Shown: positions 1 through 7,214 of the stretch, piece by piece
How the letters are laid out: each line of letters begins with the position of its first letter
Position numbering within the stretch: position 1 is the first letter of the stretch
Source: Schaalia odontolytica
GTDB taxonomy: Bacteria; Actinomycetota; Actinomycetes; Actinomycetales; Actinomycetaceae
Direction of reading: 5' to 3'
NCBI GenBank assembly: GCA_958415245.1
Contig: CATYYP010000012.1
Coordinates: forward strand, 1-14,114
Length of the DNA: 14,114 bases
Made by a program: the position numbers and the translations under genes
The notes under the pieces: generated by a model
What the model was told of the DNA's origin: nothing
The model's input: only the letters and a program-made list of their open reading frames with translations
Database searches by the model: none

Positions 1-1
1 C

Positions 2-874
2 CGCGTGCGCTCCTCTCGCCCCGCGCCCGAACCGACCGAGGCCCAGGCCCGCGCCGAGCTCATCTCCGATCTGCGCGAAATCGTCGACGAGGTCGGCGAA
101 CCCGAGAGCTTCGAGGAAGAGGACCGCGACATGGTCCGCTCCGTCCTGGACCTTGGGCACACGCTCGTGCGCGAGGTCATGGTGCCGCGCACCGACATGG
201 TGACCATCGACGCCGACACGCCCGCCCCTTCCGCCCTGCGCCTGTTCGTGCGCTCCGGCTTCTCGCGCGTGCCCGTCGTGGGCGACGACGTGGACGACAT
301 CCGCGGCATCCTGTACTTCAAGGACCTTGTGTCGCGATGGGAGGCCACGGGCGGCGAACTCGACATGCGTGCCGAGCAGATGATGCGCCCCGCCGAGTTC
401 GCCGTCGAGATGAAGCCCGCGGACGACATGCTGCGCCAGATGCAGGCCGAGCGTTTCCACATGGCCATCGTCATCGACGAGTACGGCGGCGTCGCGGGCC
501 TGGTGACCCTCGAGGATCTCCTCGAGGAGGTCGTCGGCGAGCTGACCGACGAGCACGACCGCCACGCCATCGAACCCGAGGAAGTCGAGCCGGGCGTGTG
601 GCGCGTCCCCGCGCGGTACCCGATCTCCGAGCTGGGCGAACTCCTGGACCGAGAGATCGAAGACGAGGACGTCGACTCCGTCGGCGGTCTGCTCGCCAAG
701 GCGATTGGGCGGGTGCCCCTCCCCGGCGCGACCGGAACCCTCGCCGGCGTCATAATGACGGCGGAAGAGGCGCGCGGGCGCCGTCGCCAAGTCTCCACGA
801 TTCTCTGCCGTCTCGACCCCGACGCGCAGCTCCTGACCCCCGACCTCAACCCCGCCGACGACAAGGACAACTGA
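2..874 (+). CDS. CBS-pair / CorC-HlyC domain protein (CNNM-type), 5' truncated by window edge
   Basis: The frame is open to the left edge, so the first in-frame GTG at 5 is probably not the true start. Numbering from that GTG (289 residues), a tandem CBS pair covers about 57-180. It begins with the REVMVPRTDM motif and carries FHMAIVIDEYGGVAGLVTLE near 151-170. A CorC/HlyC transporter-associated domain follows at about 195-272. Family members usually have an N-terminal DUF21 membrane domain of about 180-200 residues, and the charged stretch at 10-50 resembles the linker behind it, so the membrane part probably lies upstream. In this family CBS domains bind adenine nucleotides and control Mg2+/Co2+ efflux; old 'hemolysin' names rarely reflect function. 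The stop is one nucleotide before era, so the two are probably co-transcribed. A stand-alone CorC without DUF21 is the alternative. Confidence 0.9.
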   Translation, partial: RVRSSRPAPEPTEAQARAELISDLREIVDEVGEPESFEEEDRDMVRSVLDLGHTLVREVMVPRTDMVTIDADTPAPSALRLFVRSGFSRVPVVGDDVDDIRGILYFKDLVSRWEATGGELDMRAEQMMRPAEFAVEMKPADDMLRQMQAERFHMAIVIDEYGGVAGLVTLEDLLEEVVGELTDEHDRHAIEPEEVEPGVWRVPARYPISELGELLDREIEDEDVDSVGGLLAKAIGRVPLPGATGTLAGVIMTAEEARGRRRQVSTILCRLDPDAQLLTPDLNPADDKDN

Positions 875-875
875 C

Positions 876-2105
876 ATGCGATTCCCCTCCGACGACGAAC
901 TCATGGCCGGCCCCAACGCCTTCGGCGACGCTCGCATTGAGGTTGCCCCCGACGCCGCCGACCCGGAAGCCGACGCTCGTGCGCAGATCGACGCCGGCCT
1001 CAGCGGCGACACTGAGGACGAGGCCGGGGCTGAACCCGGTGACGACGAGGACTTTGCAGACTCCGAGGAAGACGACGAGTACGAGGACCTCGAGGGCCTG
1101 GAGGACGAGGAGGACGCCGACCTCGATGCCTTCGAGGCAATGACCTCGCTGGCTTCCCTGCGCGAGGATGCGGCCGCGATCATCGAGATGCCGGACTTCC
1201 CGGAGGATTTCCGAGCCGGCTTCGTTTCGATCGTCGGGCGTCCCAACGTCGGTAAGTCGACCCTGACGAACGCGCTGGTCGGGCACAAGATTGCGATCAC
1301 CTCGGGACGCCCCGAGACGACGCGTCACAACATTCGCGGCATCGTGCACGGGGAGAACTACCAGCTGGTGCTCGTGGACACCCCCGGATACCACCGCCCG
1401 CGCACGCTGCTGGGCAAGCGACTCAACGACATGGTGCGCGAGGCCCTCTCAGAGGTCGATGTTGTGCTCTTCTGCCTGCCGGCCGACCAGCGCATCGGCC
1501 CCGGCGACCAGTTCATCGCACGCGAACTGCGCGGCATCAAGCGCCCGATCATCGCCGTCGCGACTAAGTGCGACGCCGTGCCGCGCGAGCGCGTCATGAA
1601 GCACCTGCTGTCCATCGAGAAGCTGGGGGAGTGGGCCGCCATCGTGCCGGTCTCATCCGTGGAGGGCAAGGGCATCGACCACCTGCGCGAGGTCCTCTCC
1701 GAGACTGTGCCGCTTTCGCCGCCGCTCTACCCCGATGGTGACGTCACCGACGAGTCCCGCGACACCCTGATCGCCGAGTTCATCCGCGAGGCTGCCCTGG
1801 AGGGCGTGCGCGACGAGCTGCCGCACTCCCTGGCCGTCCAGGTCGAGGAGATCATCGAGAGGCCGCGTCGCGAGGGTGACGACCGCCCGCCCATGCTCGA
1901 CATTCACGTGAACGTCTACGTCGAGCGCGACTCCCAGAAGGCCATCATCATCGGCCGCAAGGGAAGCCGCCTCAAGCAGATCGGCACCCAGGCCCGCGCC
2001 CACATCGAGGAGCTCCTGGGGCGCCGCGTCTACCTTGACCTCCACGTGCGCACCGCGAAGGACTGGCAGTCCGACCCGAAGATGTTGGGACGCCTCGGAT
2101 TCTGA
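876..2105 (+). CDS. era: GTPase Era with acidic N-terminal extension
   Basis: Era is a membrane-associated GTPase that binds 16S rRNA near its 3' end and assists 30S assembly. All key parts are visible in the 409 residues: G1 GRPNVGKS (121-128), G2 around TTR (148-150), G3 DTPG (168-171), G4 TKCD (230-233, in place of the common NKxD), and a C-terminal KH domain with the GRKG loop (360-363). Canonical Era is about 300 residues. Here about 110 extra residues precede the G domain, with 26 Asp/Glu among 43 residues at 45-87. The ATG at 876 is supported by an AAGGA motif 8 nt upstream and by the one-nucleotide gap after the CorC stop. An internal ATG at 1188 (residue 105, MPDFPEDFRAGF) would give a family-length protein but has no convincing ribosome binding site. 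Confidence 0.97.
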   Translation: MRFPSDDELMAGPNAFGDARIEVAPDAADPEADARAQIDAGLSGDTEDEAGAEPGDDEDFADSEEDDEYEDLEGLEDEEDADLDAFEAMTSLASLREDAAAIIEMPDFPEDFRAGFVSIVGRPNVGKSTLTNALVGHKIAITSGRPETTRHNIRGIVHGENYQLVLVDTPGYHRPRTLLGKRLNDMVREALSEVDVVLFCLPADQRIGPGDQFIARELRGIKRPIIAVATKCDAVPRERVMKHLLSIEKLGEWAAIVPVSSVEGKGIDHLREVLSETVPLSPPLYPDGDVTDESRDTLIAEFIREAALEGVRDELPHSLAVQVEEIIERPRREGDDRPPMLDIHVNVYVERDSQKAIIIGRKGSRLKQIGTQARAHIEELLGRRVYLDLHVRTAKDWQSDPKMLGRLGF

Positions 2106-2151
2106 CGTGCCCAGCGTCATCCGCGTGCGCGGATAACTCCCGTAGACGCAC

Positions 2152-2185
2152 GAGTGCCCGGCTGCCGTGAGGCAGCCGGGCACTC
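2152..2185. terminator. 15-bp hairpin between convergent era and lutC
   Basis: Perfect inverted repeat: GAGTGCCCGGCTGCC (2152-2166), loop GTGA, complement at 2171-2185. It lies between the era stop (2105) and the lutC stop (2202), which converge here. No clear T-run follows on either strand, so efficiency is uncertain, but position and symmetry fit a bidirectional terminator. Confidence 0.75.
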
Positions 2186-2201
2186 CTGTGCTGTGATCAG
2201 G

Positions 2202-2876
2202 TCACTTGACGATGACGACCCGCAGGAAGCGCGGGCCGTGCACGCCGTTGACGCGGACCAGCTCGATATCGGAGGTCGCCGAACCGCCGGCGAGCCAGGT
2301 CATCGGACGGGTCGGGTTCTTGCCGAGAATATCGACGGCCTGGGGCACCGTGGGGACGATGTCGGAGGCGCGCAGGACGACAACGTGCGTGTCGGGCACG
2401 AGGGTGATCGCGCGGCGCCCCTGGTCGGGCTCGCCATCGAGGACGATGGTGCCGGACAGGGAGATCGCAACGCGGCAACGGGTGACGACGGCGTCGATCT
2501 TGTCGAGGTCCAGCGTCGCAATGGCCTGCTCGCGGCTATCCTCGCGCACCGTGCGGCCGTCGCGGGCTGCGGCCTTCTTGAAGACGTCATCCAGGCCCGA
2601 GGGAACCACGACGGAGGTGGCATCCTTGTCCGCCAGGAACTTCGAGACTGCGTCGGCGGCCTCGTCGTCGCTGGAGACCACGACGACCTGCGCGGAGTAG
2701 TCCTCGAGTGTCTCGATCATTTCCTCGACGACCGCGTCAGAACCGGGCGCGTGCTCGGTGGAGCGGATGTAGTCGCGGGGGATCGGACGCACCGGACGGT
2801 CCTGCTGGGAACGAGAGATGGCGTCGCGTGCGCGAGCCAGGATCGCGGTCTTCGCGTCCATGGTGGTGGTGCTCAT
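2202..2876 (-). CDS. lutC: LutC, LUD-domain subunit of L-lactate oxidation complex
   Basis: 224-residue LUD-domain protein (YkgG/LutC family), third subunit of the LutABC complex that oxidises L-lactate to pyruvate. The LUD signature is clear: SGTIVLDGEPDQGRRAITLV (about 143-162), then THVVVL and IVPTVPQA, with GVHGPR near the C-terminus. Length is normal for the family. The ATG at 2876 is one nucleotide after the lutB stop, and an AAGGAGG motif inside the lutB end lies 6 nt upstream, so the two are translationally linked. It is the last gene of lutABC. The role comes from family knowledge (Bacillus subtilis LutC); the recognition is firm. Confidence 0.94.
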   Translation of the reverse strand: MSTTTMDAKTAILARARDAISRSQQDRPVRPIPRDYIRSTEHAPGSDAVVEEMIETLEDYSAQVVVVSSDDEAADAVSKFLADKDATSVVVPSGLDDVFKKAAARDGRTVREDSREQAIATLDLDKIDAVVTRCRVAISLSGTIVLDGEPDQGRRAITLVPDTHVVVLRASDIVPTVPQAVDILGKNPTRPMTWLAGGSATSDIELVRVNGVHGPRFLRVVIVK

Positions 2877-2877
2877 G

Positions 2878-4500
2878 TCACGCCTCCTTCGGGGTCGTGT
2901 TGGTGGTCATTCCGTGCTCGGACGCGAGCGGGATGCCCGTCGCGGGGGCGTCGGTGCGAGGCGCGTTGGCGTCGGAATCCTTGTGAGTGCGCTTCCACCA
3001 CTGACGGAAGGTCTCCTTGGGGGCGACCGGCAGGTCGCGCGCGCGGGTCCACAGCGAGGCCGGGAAGGGCAGTGCGCCAATCGCGCCCTTCTTCGCGAAG
3101 AGGCGCGTCGCCTTGGTCGGCACGTTCGCGGCCTTCCACAGCTTCGCGTTCGACATGACCGGGGTGGTCACGCCCATCGCGAGGTCCCACACATCCGGCA
3201 CAAGGTTGCGCTTGACGTCGACTGTGCGCGCACGCATGTGAATGAGGATCGTCGGGATGTCGATCTTGACGGGGCAGACCTCGCCACACGCGCCACACAG
3301 GGAGGACGCGAAGGGCAGGGTGTGCACAGGATCGTGCTCGTCGAGGCCCTGAGTGAGCTGCGGGGTCAGGATCGCACCGATGGGGCCCGGGTAGACGGAG
3401 CCGTAGGCGTGGCCGGAAGTGTGCTGGTACACCGGGCAGATGTTCATGCACGAGCCGCAGCGGATACAGGCGAGGGCCTGGCGGCCGATCGGGTCGGCGA
3501 GGACCTTGGTGCGGCCGTTGTCCATGAGGATCAGGTGGAATTCCTGGGGGCCATCGCCGGGGGTGACGCCCGTCCACATGGAGGTGTAGGGGTTCATGCG
3601 CTCGCCGGTGGCGGAACGAGGCAGGAGCTGGGAGAAGATCTCGATGTCCTGGAAGCGGGGGACCAGCTTCTCGATGCCCATCAGGGTGATGAGCGTGTCG
3701 GGCAGGGTCAGGCACATACGGCCATTGCCCTCGGACTCGAAGATCGAGACGGTGCCGGTTTCCGCGACGCCCATGTTGGTGCCGGAGACAGCAACCTTGG
3801 CGTGCAGGAACTTCTTACGCAGGTGGGAGCGTGCCGCGGCGGTCAGCTCGGTCGGGTCGTCGGAGAGGTCGCGAGGAGCGTCCTCCATGCGATCCAGGAA
3901 GATGCCGCGGACCTCGGAACGGTTGCGGTGGATCGCGGGGACCACGATGTGGCTGGGCATGTCGTCGGCCAGCTGGACGATCATCTCGGCGAGGTCGGTC
4001 TCGCGAGCGTGAATACCCTGTTCCTTCAGGTACTCGTTGAGGTTCGTCTCCTGGGTGGCCATGGACTTGACCTTGACGATCTCGTCGACACCCTTGGACT
4101 TGATGATGTCCGCGATGATGCGGTTGGCCTCGTGCTTGTCGCGAGCCCAGTGGACGATGCCGCCGCGCGCGGTCACGTTGCGCTCGAACTCTTCGAGGAG
4201 TTCGGGCATGCGGGACTCGACCTCGAACTTGACGGCTTCGGCTGCGTTACGCAGATCCTCCCAGTCGGGCATTTCCGCGACGCGCTGTCCGCGCTTGGTG
4301 CGGATCGTGCGAGTAGCGTGGCCCAGGTTGCGGCGCATCTGCGTGTTCGCCAGGGTCTTGCGAGCACCCTGCGGGAACGTGGGGCCCCAACGGAGGGTGT
4401 CCTCGGGGATGGAGACGGTGGTGCGCCAGCCGCCGGTGTGTGCCTGGGCGTTTGCGTCGTCGGAGACCACGCCGGGCATACCGATGAATGTTTCAGACAT
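2878..4500 (-). CDS. lutB: LutB, iron-sulfur LUD-domain subunit of L-lactate oxidation complex
   Basis: 540-residue iron-sulfur subunit of LutABC. An N-terminal LUD domain spans about 80-310, with GTNMGVAETGT at 240-250 followed by LPDTLITLMGIEKLVP. A ferredoxin-like region comes next. Cluster motif one is C345-x2-C348-x2-C351-x3-C355-P; motif two is C402-x2-C405-x3-C409-P (CGACGEVCPVKIDIP), spaced as usual for LutB. The C-terminal DUF3390-like segment ends in an uneven tail of about 35 residues rich in Asp, Ala and Thr. Somewhat longer than many LutB proteins at both ends. The ATG at 4500 has an AGGTGA motif 6-7 nt upstream and is one nucleotide after the lutA stop. It likely passes electrons from lactate through 4Fe-4S clusters to an acceptor not encoded in this window. 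Confidence 0.95.
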   Translation of the reverse strand: MSETFIGMPGVVSDDANAQAHTGGWRTTVSIPEDTLRWGPTFPQGARKTLANTQMRRNLGHATRTIRTKRGQRVAEMPDWEDLRNAAEAVKFEVESRMPELLEEFERNVTARGGIVHWARDKHEANRIIADIIKSKGVDEIVKVKSMATQETNLNEYLKEQGIHARETDLAEMIVQLADDMPSHIVVPAIHRNRSEVRGIFLDRMEDAPRDLSDDPTELTAAARSHLRKKFLHAKVAVSGTNMGVAETGTVSIFESEGNGRMCLTLPDTLITLMGIEKLVPRFQDIEIFSQLLPRSATGERMNPYTSMWTGVTPGDGPQEFHLILMDNGRTKVLADPIGRQALACIRCGSCMNICPVYQHTSGHAYGSVYPGPIGAILTPQLTQGLDEHDPVHTLPFASSLCGACGEVCPVKIDIPTILIHMRARTVDVKRNLVPDVWDLAMGVTTPVMSNAKLWKAANVPTKATRLFAKKGAIGALPFPASLWTRARDLPVAPKETFRQWWKRTHKDSDANAPRTDAPATGIPLASEHGMTTNTTPKEA

Positions 4501-4501
4501 G

Positions 4502-5299
4502 TCAGATCACCTGTGCGCTTTCGGGTGCGAAGGAGATGTTGCCCTCGAAGGGCTGGTCCTTAGTGGATGCCAGGATCTCGGCGAGGTGCATGGGGCGGAT
4601 GCCCGAGTTGAGACGCGAGAGGCCGCCGCCGACGTGCATGAGGCACGAGTAGTCGCCCATGACGAGGACCTCGGCGCGCGTGGACATCACGTTGGTGACC
4701 TTGTCCGCGAGCATCGACGTGGAGGTCTCGGAGTTCTTCATGGCGAAGGTGCCGCCGAAACCGCAGCAGACCTCGGCGTCGGGCAGGTCAACGAGGGTCA
4801 GGCCCTCGACGGCGCGCAAGAGGCGGTAGGGGCGGTCGCCGACCTTGGCGACGCGCAGCGAGTGGCACGTCGGGTGGTAGGTGACGGTGTGCGGGAAGTA
4901 CGCGCCCACGTCCTCGAGGCCGAGCACGTCGGTGATGAGCTCAGTGAGGTCGTAGGTGTGCTCGGCGATGCGCTGGGACTGCTTCGCGAGTTCCTTGTCA
5001 CCCACGTGCTCGGCGACGACCTTCTGCTCGTGGCGCGCTGCACCGGTGCAGGAGCCGGAGGGGACGACGATGGCGTCCCACTGGCCGTCGAGCACGGGCT
5101 CGAAGGTCTTGACGTGGTTGCGGGTAATCTTCGCGGCGTCTTCGAAGTAGCCGGTGTTTGCGTGCATCTGGCCGCAGCAGACCTGGTCTTCAGGGAAGAC
5201 AACCTCGTGGCCGAGGCGTTCAAGCAGGGTCACTGTGGCCTGGGCAGCCTGGGGGAACATGACGTCTGCCAGGCAGGTGGAAAAGAGAGCGATGCGCAC
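4502..5299 (-). CDS. lutA: LutA, cysteine-rich CCG-domain subunit of L-lactate oxidation complex
   Basis: 265-residue protein with two CCG (cysteine-rich) domains, as in LutA, GlcF and heterodisulfide reductase subunits. Visible ligands: C9 and CCG at 41-43 (CCGQMHANTGY), C84 (SGSCTG), C145 (YHPTCHSLR), CCG at 178-180 (CCGFGGTFAMKNSE) and C219 (GDYSCLMH). With LutB and LutC it oxidises L-lactate to pyruvate. The start is GTG at 5299, since the family begins with the MRxALFxTCL pattern directly there; an AGGAAGG ribosome binding site at 5308-5314 sits 8 nt upstream. First gene of lutABC, preceded by a 690-nt spacer. Confidence 0.95.
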   Translation of the reverse strand: MRIALFSTCLADVMFPQAAQATVTLLERLGHEVVFPEDQVCCGQMHANTGYFEDAAKITRNHVKTFEPVLDGQWDAIVVPSGSCTGAARHEQKVVAEHVGDKELAKQSQRIAEHTYDLTELITDVLGLEDVGAYFPHTVTYHPTCHSLRVAKVGDRPYRLLRAVEGLTLVDLPDAEVCCGFGGTFAMKNSETSTSMLADKVTNVMSTRAEVLVMGDYSCLMHVGGGLSRLNSGIRPMHLAEILASTKDQPFEGNISFAPESAQVI

Positions 5300-5369
5300 T
5301 GGGGGATCCTTCCTCGTGGGTGCTGTCCAGCCCAGGTTATGACTGGGTCCGAGGTCCCAGCGACCGTTT

Positions 5370-5381
5370 TTGTTCAGACAA
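5370..5381. promoter_or_regulatory. Imperfect palindrome upstream of lutA, possible GntR/LldR-type operator
   Basis: TTGTTCAGACAA has TTGT/ACAA arms and sits 71 nt before the lutA start. FadR-subfamily GntR regulators (LldR, LutR), which control lactate genes in other bacteria, bind short dyads of similar style. It does not match exactly any site I know, and no GntR gene is in the window. No convincing -10/-35 pair was seen for lutA. Confidence 0.3.
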
Positions 5382-5455
5382 GGTAGGTGGGTGCAGTTAT
5401 TTGGCTCTTTCGTGCGGAAAAATCGCCCCGCGTAATCAACGAAAATTGGCCTCTC

Positions 5456-5558
5456 ATTGGGTGTTTTAGGACCTTCGGGGCGCGACTTAGCTCAGGGTGA
5501 GTTTTCGTTTTTCAGTTTTGCGATGGTTTCGTGTGCACAAGAGGTCGCCCCGACCTCG
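5456..5558 (+). repeat. Direct repeat copy 1 (~103 bp)
   Basis: Aligns with 5836-5937 with few gaps. Shared blocks in order: ATTGGGTGTTT, GCGACTTAGCT, GAGTTTTCGTT, GATGGTTTCGTGTGC and TCGCCCCG, then CCTCG after a single-base difference. The end of this copy folds into a small hairpin, GAGGTCG-CCC-CGACCTC (5541-5557). Function unknown. Confidence 0.8.
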
Positions 5559-5673
5559 TCCCTGATTGAACTATCTTGCGTTGTTGGGTGCATCGACGTT
5601 AATGCGGGAGCGGGAGGCTTGTTGACGAGGTGCCGGTGCGAACCTAGCCGCGCGTGAGCTTGTTGCTTGGTGG

Positions 5674-5762
5674 CATTGCACTACTTGGCACGGCATTGCA
5701 CTGGATAGTAGGCAGTGCAATGCCCCCTTAACTAGTGCATTGCTGTCGTATCTAGTGCACTG
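5674..5762. repeat. Array of five TGCA-core near-palindromes spaced about 20 bp
   Basis: Five 8-mers share a TGCA core: ATTGCACT (5675), ATTGCACT (5695), AGTGCAAT (5714), AGTGCATT (5734) and AGTGCACT (5754). The core starts are 20, 19, 20 and 20 bp apart. The last is a perfect palindrome; the others are one or two changes away. A weak sixth site (CGTGCCTG at 5774) keeps the phase. Two helical turns between sites would place them on one face of the DNA, as in operator arrays or iterons. The same motifs can also pair with each other as RNA hairpins. Confidence 0.75.
5692..5724. other. 12-bp perfect inverted repeat inside the TGCA array
   Basis: GGCATTGCACTG (5692-5703), 9-nt loop, CAGTGCAATGCC (5713-5724). 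It is formed by motifs two and three of the array. It could be a transcript hairpin or simply two operator sites in opposite orientation. The C-rich tail on the + strand argues against an intrinsic terminator. Confidence 0.65.
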
Positions 5763-5835
5763 CCGCCGGGCACCGTGCCTGGTGCTGGCCAGTTAGGTGC
5801 GACCGCTGCTAGCCCCACGGTGAGACTTGTGCCCG

Positions 5836-5937
5836 ATTGGGTGTTTGAGGGTTCTGGGAGGCGACTTAGCTGAGGGAGAGTTTTCGTTCTTCGTTATGGG
5901 GATGGTTTCGTGTGCGCATACGTTCGCCCCGGCCTCG
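5836..5937 (+). repeat. Direct repeat copy 2 (~102 bp)
   Basis: Second copy of the repeat at 5456-5558, offset 380 bp. Its right end forms the left arm of the hairpin behind the last lipoprotein gene, so this copy seems to be the 3' flank of the lipoprotein block. Confidence 0.8.
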
Positions 5938-5958
5938 AAAATGGACGAGGCCGGGGCG
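5925..5958. terminator. 13-bp hairpin downstream of the lipoprotein genes
   Basis: CGCCCCGGCCTCG (5925-5937), 8-nt loop, CGAGGCCGGGGCG (5946-5958); perfect pairing. It lies 33 nt after the stop of the last lipoprotein gene on the - strand. No U-tract is evident. The stem core and the ATGGA in its loop recur in the hairpin after leuA. Confidence 0.65.
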
Positions 5959-5990
5959 CGGTGGAGAAGGAAGGATGAAGCCCGAGGGAA

Positions 5991-6545
5991 TTAGGGGCGG
6001 CCGATCGCTGTGAGGACGAGCAGCTGGCAGTCCTTGGACACCGCTATAGCGCTGATGGGCAGGGTTTTGAAATCCTTATTTCCCTTGCCTTTCTCGGGTG
6101 GGAGGACGGCGTTGGCATAATCGGGGTTGATCGTTGAGAAATGGCAGTTCTCGGACACGTACTTGTGGAGCCGTGGATCGATTCCGGGCAGAACGCTCGC
6201 GTCCTCGGTCGCCCCTTCCATGAGGGTGTCGATTGTCGTCGTGGGGACGGTGGCGACTCCGGTCAACCAGTATTCGGGATCCTGATCGAGGGAGTGGAGA
6301 ATTCCCGAATGGGTGCGAGCGGCGACCACGTTGCCGTCGGTTGCTTGCATTCCCGGCCAGCGCTCGTTGAGCGAGTCGAGGCGTGTCTGCACCTTCGTCT
6401 TGCGGTCGCTCGTGTAGGTGAATGGGGCGAAGCGCGGGTCCTGTAAACCGCTCACGTGGGAATAATCGTTCGCGAACGGGTTGCACGCGGTGGCGAGAGC
6501 CGCGACTGCGAGCAGCGGAACGAGGGCCTTGAGTGGGTGCTTCAT
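5991..6545 (-). CDS. Predicted lipoprotein, paralogue 1 of 3 (184 aa)
   Basis: Not a family I can name. The start at 6545 gives a clean type II signal peptide: MK..LK, a hydrophobic stretch at 6-18, lipobox-like LATAC with lipidated C21. An upstream-extended frame to 6839 would overlap the next gene and is rejected; AGGA lies 5 nt before the chosen ATG. The mature part shares a pattern with the two genes upstream: DPRF (36-39), DSLNERWPGM (57-66), YWLTGVATVP (92-101), a TI..L segment and LPGI.P (119-124). C134 (ENCHFSTI) and C173 (KDCQLL) lie 39 residues apart, a possible disulfide outside the membrane. Last gene of the block, 22 nt after paralogue 2. Likely surface-anchored; immunity or binding partner are guesses from context. 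Confidence 0.82.
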   Translation of the reverse strand: MKHPLKALVPLLAVAALATACNPFANDYSHVSGLQDPRFAPFTYTSDRKTKVQTRLDSLNERWPGMQATDGNVVAARTHSGILHSLDQDPEYWLTGVATVPTTTIDTLMEGATEDASVLPGIDPRLHKYVSENCHFSTINPDYANAVLPPEKGKGNKDFKTLPISAIAVSKDCQLLVLTAIGRP

Positions 6546-6567
6546 GAGTGTCCTGAACATTGGTGTG

Positions 6568-7137
6568 CTAGGCGTTGAGGCCATCGCCGGTGACGATAAT
6601 GAGATTGCAGTCAGCAGAAACCGCAAACTCGCGGATCTCGAACGAGCCCCATTCCGAATAGATGGCTTCCGGATCGGTGTTGAGGACCTTGTTGGCCACG
6701 GTGGGGTCAACGGTCGTGAAAGAACATTCCTCGGGGACGTACTCGTATAGGAGAGGGTGGATGCCGGGAAGTAACGATGAAGCGCCGAGGTTGTCGTCAA
6801 CGAGCATGGTGATCGTCGTGTCGGGGACCTCGGCGACACCGGTCAGCCAGAATTGGCGGTCCGGCGTCGGCTGCCGGTCAGCGCCATCCCGGAAATGGGC
6901 TACAACAACGTGTCCGGCGGTCGCCTCCAGTCCGGGTATACGCTCGTTGAATGAGTCGGTACGCTCCTTTACCTCCAGCTCATCATCGGTCTCGTACGTG
7001 AACTTGGCGAAGCGCGGGTCCTGCGGATACTGAGTCGGAGCAGCCGTCGGCGTGTTCCTGGGGGTGAAGGGGGTGCACGCGGCAGCGAGCGCCGCGACCG
7101 CGAGCAGCGGAACGAGGGCCTTGAGTGCGAGTTTCAT
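6568..7137 (-). CDS. Predicted lipoprotein, paralogue 2 of 3 (189 aa)
   Basis: Start at 7137 chosen because it gives a lipoprotein signal peptide (MKLALKALVPLLAVAALAAA, lipidated C21) and an AAGGAAA ribosome binding site 5 nt upstream; the open frame continues to 7254 without similarity. A Pro/Thr-rich linker (about 22-38) follows the lipid anchor. The shared pattern is DPRF (40-43), DSFNERIPGL (61-70), FWLTGVAEVP (96-105), LLPGIHP, EYVPEECSFTT and C138/C177, again 39 residues apart. It is the most diverged in the middle (HFRDGADRQPTPD). Its signal-peptide DNA is almost identical to that of paralogue 1, including a 28-nt exact match, suggesting recent duplication or gene conversion. Function unknown. 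Confidence 0.82.
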   Translation of the reverse strand: MKLALKALVPLLAVAALAAACTPFTPRNTPTAAPTQYPQDPRFAKFTYETDDELEVKERTDSFNERIPGLEATAGHVVVAHFRDGADRQPTPDRQFWLTGVAEVPDTTITMLVDDNLGASSLLPGIHPLLYEYVPEECSFTTVDPTVANKVLNTDPEAIYSEWGSFEIREFAVSADCNLIIVTGDGLNA

Positions 7138-7214
7138 GGCTTTCCTTGGCTGGTCCTTTGGACTGTCATTGACGAGACCGGGGCGCGGGTCGAGGCAGAA
7201 GTGACCGAGTGCGT

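Larger units (their letters stand above)
5300..5990. other. Gene-poor spacer upstream of lutA
   Basis: About 690 nt with no supportable gene on either strand. It holds the lutA ribosome binding site and presumably its promoter, two diverged direct repeats (5456-5558 and 5836-5937), an array of five TGCA-core motifs (5674-5762) containing a 12-bp hairpin (5692-5724), and a terminator-like hairpin (5925-5958). The part around 5480-5540 is T-rich compared with the neighbouring genes. Confidence 0.8.

Noticed and set aside
2818..4563. Very long open frame on the + strand opposite lutB
   Set aside because: Antisense shadow produced by GC-rich codons; lutB on the other strand has clear domains, motifs and ribosome binding site.
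5457..5657. 66-codon open frame in the spacer
   Set aside because: It has no ribosome binding site and no protein-like pattern, and it runs through the direct repeat, whose second copy does not keep the frame.
5692..5724. Intrinsic terminator formed by the 12-bp inverted repeat
   Set aside because: No T-run follows on either strand, and it is built from array motifs, which explains the symmetry.
5674..5762. CRISPR-like array
   Set aside because: The repeats are only 8-9 bp with 11-12 bp between them, they occur in both orientations, and no cas genes are nearby.
6546..6839. N-terminal extension of lipoprotein paralogue 1
   Set aside because: It would overlap the next gene out of frame and hide the signal peptide; the start at 6545 matches the two paralogues.
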